NCBI GenBank assembly: GCA_002415855.1
Contig: DIAS01000157.1
Location: forward strand, 1-9,231
DNA from: Bacteroidales bacterium UBA5072
GTDB lineage: Bacteria > Bacteroidota > Bacteroidia > Bacteroidales > UBA10428
Reading direction: 5' to 3'
Length of the DNA: 9,231 bases
A program made the position numbers and the translations under genes. Below, piece after piece: positions 7,527 to 9,231 of the stretch (positions within the stretch are counted from its first letter, which is position 1; each line of letters opens with the position of its first letter). The notes beneath the pieces were generated by a model that did not search any database, had not been told where the DNA came from, and saw only the letters and a list, made by a program, of their open reading frames with translations.

Positions 7527-7574
7527 TTTATTATTTATTAACATTTACTTGGTAACTGATAAGGACCATTGCAC

Positions 7575-8396
7575 ATGGATGAAAAAGCTAAAGGGGAAAT
7601 GACGTTTCTGGAGCACCTTGAGGAACTCAGGTGGCATATCATACGTTCAGTGCTGGCCATTGTCGTGTTCAGCGTTCTGGCTTTTATTTTTAAAAGCATA
7701 ATTTTCGATGTGATATTGCTTGGGCCGAGCAAATCCGACTTTTGGACGAACCGGATGATTTGTCAGCTGGGGCAACGGCTGAATATCGATGGCCTTTGCA
7801 TCAACCTCAAACCACTTGTTTTGCAGAACACGGCTGTTGCGGGACAGTTTATCGCCCATATTAAGATCAGTCTCATTGCCGGTTTGGTAGTGGGTTTTCC
7901 CTATATGTTCTATGAATTCTGGCGTTTCATAAAGCCTGCATTATATCAGAATGAAAGACAGCATGCCAGCGGGGCAGTATTTTATATTGCTTTTCTGTTC
8001 TTCCTGGGTGTTGCATTTGGATATTTTCTGATCACACCCTTTTCTGTTAACTTTTTATACAATTACCAGGTTAGCGATATTGTGAAAAACATACCAACCC
8101 TGGCTTCCTACAATTCGTTGATCACCTCAATCGTGCTGGCCAGCGGTATTTTGTTCGAACTGCCCGTCCTGGTATACTTTCTCAGCAAAGTTGGTCTGGT
8201 AACGCCTGCCTTCTTAAAGAAATACCGAAAACATGCAGTGGTTGTGATATTGCTTGTTGCCGGGATTATTACCCCCACGCCGGACATGTTCACGCAGCTC
8301 CTGGTGGGAGTCCCCATGCTGCTGCTTTATGAGATCGGCATCTTCTTGTCGCGGCGGGTTGAAAAGGCCCGGGAAGCTGAATCGTTGGCAGGTTAA
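7575..8396 (+). CDS. tatC: Twin-arginine translocase subunit TatC
   Basis: TatC is the inner-membrane receptor of the Tat pathway; it binds twin-arginine signal peptides and recruits TatA to export folded proteins. Seen here: the N-terminal signature MTFLEHLEELRW (residues 9-20) with the conserved acidic residues on the cytoplasmic face; six hydrophobic segments; the loop YEFWRFIKPALYQNE with the conserved Phe/Pro/Glu pattern before the third helix; and ITPTPDMFTQLLVGVPMLLLYE near the C-terminus. The first periplasmic loop is longer than in E. coli TatC. The chosen ATG at 7575 gives 273 residues and has AAGGA at 7561-7565 at good spacing. A TTG at 7569 in the same frame is too close to that site. 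No tatA or tatB is adjacent. The gene is 22 bp upstream of lptB, probably in the same operon. Confidence 0.95.
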   Translation: MDEKAKGEMTFLEHLEELRWHIIRSVLAIVVFSVLAFIFKSIIFDVILLGPSKSDFWTNRMICQLGQRLNIDGLCINLKPLVLQNTAVAGQFIAHIKISLIAGLVVGFPYMFYEFWRFIKPALYQNERQHASGAVFYIAFLFFLGVAFGYFLITPFSVNFLYNYQVSDIVKNIPTLASYNSLITSIVLASGILFELPVLVYFLSKVGLVTPAFLKKYRKHAVVVILLVAGIITPTPDMFTQLLVGVPMLLLYEIGIFLSRRVEKAREAESLAG

Positions 8397-8418
8397 CCCA
8401 TATGTAAACAAACAGCGG

Positions 8419-9141
8419 ATGAAACTTCGTACCGAAAATCTTGTTAAGCGATACCGTACACGAACAGTGGTCAAGGATGTATCATTTGAAGTGGAGCAGG
8501 GTGAAATCGCGGGTTTGCTGGGACCGAACGGTGCCGGTAAAACCACTTCATTCTACATGATTGTGGGACTCATCCAGCCGAATTCGGGTAAGATATTCCT
8601 TGACGATCAGGAAATCACGCACGAACCGGTTTACCGGCGTGCGCAGAAAGGAATAGGGTATCTGGCACAGGAAGCTTCAGTTTTCCGCAGACTGAGTATT
8701 GAAGATAATATCAGGGCTGTTCTTGAAATGACAGATCTTTCCAAAGAGGAACAGCGTTTCAGGGTTGAGTCCATGTTGAATGAATTTGGTCTTCAGAAGA
8801 TCCGGAAAAGCCTTGGCATTCAGCTTTCCGGAGGAGAAAGGCGAAGGACTGAAATTGCACGCGCCCTGGCGCTTAAACCCAATTTTATCCTGCTGGATGA
8901 ACCTTTTGCAGGAGTAGACCCCATTGCTGTCGAAGACATCCAGGAAATAATCGCCAAACTTCGTGATAAGAACATTGGTATACTGATTACCGACCACAAT
9001 GTTCACGAAACCCTGTCAATCACCGACAGGGCATACCTGCTGTTCGAAGGTGAAATCCTGAAAGCCGGCACGGCAAAAGAACTGGCCGAGGACGAGCAGG
9101 TCAGAAGAGTATATCTCGGTAAGAATTTTGAGCTAAGATAA
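8419..9141 (+). CDS. lptB: LPS export ABC transporter ATP-binding protein LptB
   Basis: LptB is the cytoplasmic ATPase of the LptB2FG complex, which extracts lipopolysaccharide from the inner membrane and drives it along the Lpt bridge. The 240-residue product matches the usual length (about 241). Motifs: Walker A GPNGAGKT at 35-42 with Lys41; Q-loop Gln84 in GYLAQEASVFRRLS, a stretch diagnostic of LptB and its coupling-helix groove; ABC signature LSGGERRR at 136-143; Walker B FILLDEPFAGVDP at 156-168 with catalytic Glu161; and switch His193 (ITDHNVHET). The start MKLRTENLVKRY at 8419 aligns with the family; the frame is open further upstream to 8254, but that part overlaps tatC and has no ABC similarity. 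The gene follows tatC by 22 bp. The permease subunits LptF and LptG are not nearby, as is usual for dispersed lpt genes. Confidence 0.94.
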   Translation: MKLRTENLVKRYRTRTVVKDVSFEVEQGEIAGLLGPNGAGKTTSFYMIVGLIQPNSGKIFLDDQEITHEPVYRRAQKGIGYLAQEASVFRRLSIEDNIRAVLEMTDLSKEEQRFRVESMLNEFGLQKIRKSLGIQLSGGERRRTEIARALALKPNFILLDEPFAGVDPIAVEDIQEIIAKLRDKNIGILITDHNVHETLSITDRAYLLFEGEILKAGTAKELAEDEQVRRVYLGKNFELR

Positions 9142-9151
9142 GAAATGCTTC

Positions 9152-9158
9152 AGGTGAT
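9152..9158 (+). promoter_or_regulatory. Shine-Dalgarno-like site for the Thr-rich leader ORF
   Basis: AGGTGAT is a 7-base match to the complement of the 16S rRNA 3' end and lies 12 bases before the ATG at 9171. Most other genes in this window have weak or no such site, so a good one in front of a tiny ORF supports its translation. Confidence 0.5.
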
Positions 9159-9170
9159 TGGATTGTTTTG

Positions 9171-9231
9171 ATGTGTGTGAATGCTGAACACACAACAACC
9201 ACAACGATCACAACAACCACAACAACCACAA
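9171..9231 (+). CDS. Putative threonine-rich leader peptide (thr operon attenuator), partial at window end
   Basis: The frame from the ATG at 9171 reads Met-Cys-Val-Asn-Ala-Glu-His, then 13 codons that are five Thr, one Ile and seven Thr (ACA/ACC/ACG and one ATC), and is still open at the last base. Runs of Thr codons with Ile are the hallmark of leader peptides that attenuate threonine-biosynthesis operons: E. coli thrL has a similar Thr/Ile composition, and threonine and isoleucine jointly control that operon. An AGGTGAT lies 12 bases upstream. The ORF starts 29 bp after the lptB stop, and a weak promoter-like GAATTTTG (9123-9130) precedes it, so either read-through from tatC-lptB or its own start is possible. 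The hairpins and structural genes that would prove attenuation are outside the window. Alternative: a non-coding low-complexity repeat. Confidence 0.6.
   Translation, partial: MCVNAEHTTTTTITTTTTTT
9191..9231 (+). repeat. Tandem 9-bp repeat CACAACAAC
   Basis: Four complete 9-bp units and a partial fifth run to the window end: CACAACAAC (9191-9199), CACAACGAT (9200-9208), CACAACAAC (9209-9217), CACAACAAC (9218-9226), then CACAA. The period is a multiple of three, so it keeps the reading frame of the putative leader peptide. The variant unit is what supplies the ACG-ATC (Thr-Ile) codons. The array may simply be the codon run of the leader peptide. Confidence 0.8.

Noticed and set aside
7569..7574. 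TTG start for tatC two codons before the ATG
   Set aside because: It is only 3 bases from the AAGGA, while the ATG at 7575 has proper spacing and is the commoner codon.
8254..8418. Upstream extension of the lptB frame
   Set aside because: It overlaps the tatC 3' end and has no ABC similarity; the family start is the ATG at 8419, giving the normal 240 residues.
9181..9231. Alternative ATG at 9181 opening a Gln/Pro-rich frame through the repeat
   Set aside because: It has no ribosome binding site as well placed as that of the 9171 ORF, and a Gln/Pro run has no leader-peptide logic. It remains possible if the repeat belongs to a larger protein.
9191..9231. CRISPR or VNTR-type array
   Set aside because: The 9-bp direct repeats have no spacers and are too short for CRISPR; the codon run explains them better.

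Overview
This window most likely comes from a member of the Bacteroidota, probably Bacteroidales-like. Three things point there. The intergenic regions carry matches to the Bacteroidota promoter (-33 TTTG, -7 TAnnTTTG), including one full match upstream of rplU. The rplU product has a long Lys/Ala-rich tail. The gene set also fits: a DUF151-UVR protein, a soluble PAS/GAF hybrid histidine kinase, a ~730-residue RecQ and a tatC-lptB pair. This is inference from content; no rRNA or other direct taxonomic marker is present.

Layout. (1) 1-622, minus strand: rplU (L21) followed by the first seven codons of rpmA (L27), which runs off the left edge. (2) 623-877: a divergent promoter region. (3) 878-5122, plus strand: three closely spaced genes that look like one operon. 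They encode a bifunctional-nuclease-domain (DUF151) protein with a UVR motif, a cytosolic hybrid histidine kinase (PAS-PAS-GAF-like-HisKA-HATPase-REC), and a membrane-anchored family 2 glycosyltransferase. (4) 5119-7311, minus strand: recQ, converging on the glycosyltransferase so tightly that the two stop codons share CTAA. (5) 7312-7574: a second divergent promoter region with a small hairpin in the tatC leader. (6) 7575-9141, plus strand: tatC and lptB, both envelope-biogenesis genes, 22 bp apart. (7) 9142-9231: a short region with a good Shine-Dalgarno-like sequence and an ATG opening a frame that reads Met-Cys-Val-Asn-Ala-Glu-His followed by 12 Thr and 1 Ile codons up to the window end.

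Most of the window is housekeeping: translation, DNA repair, protein export, LPS transport and signalling. The most notable element is at the right edge. The Thr/Ile-rich mini-ORF looks like the leader peptide of a threonine-biosynthesis attenuator, comparable in composition to enterobacterial thrL. This predicts a thr operon (aspartokinase/homoserine dehydrogenase and so on) just outside the window. The other points worth a second look are the 90-residue histone-H1-like tail on L21, the sensor kinase placed in the BFN-glycosyltransferase operon, and the overlapping convergent stop codons.
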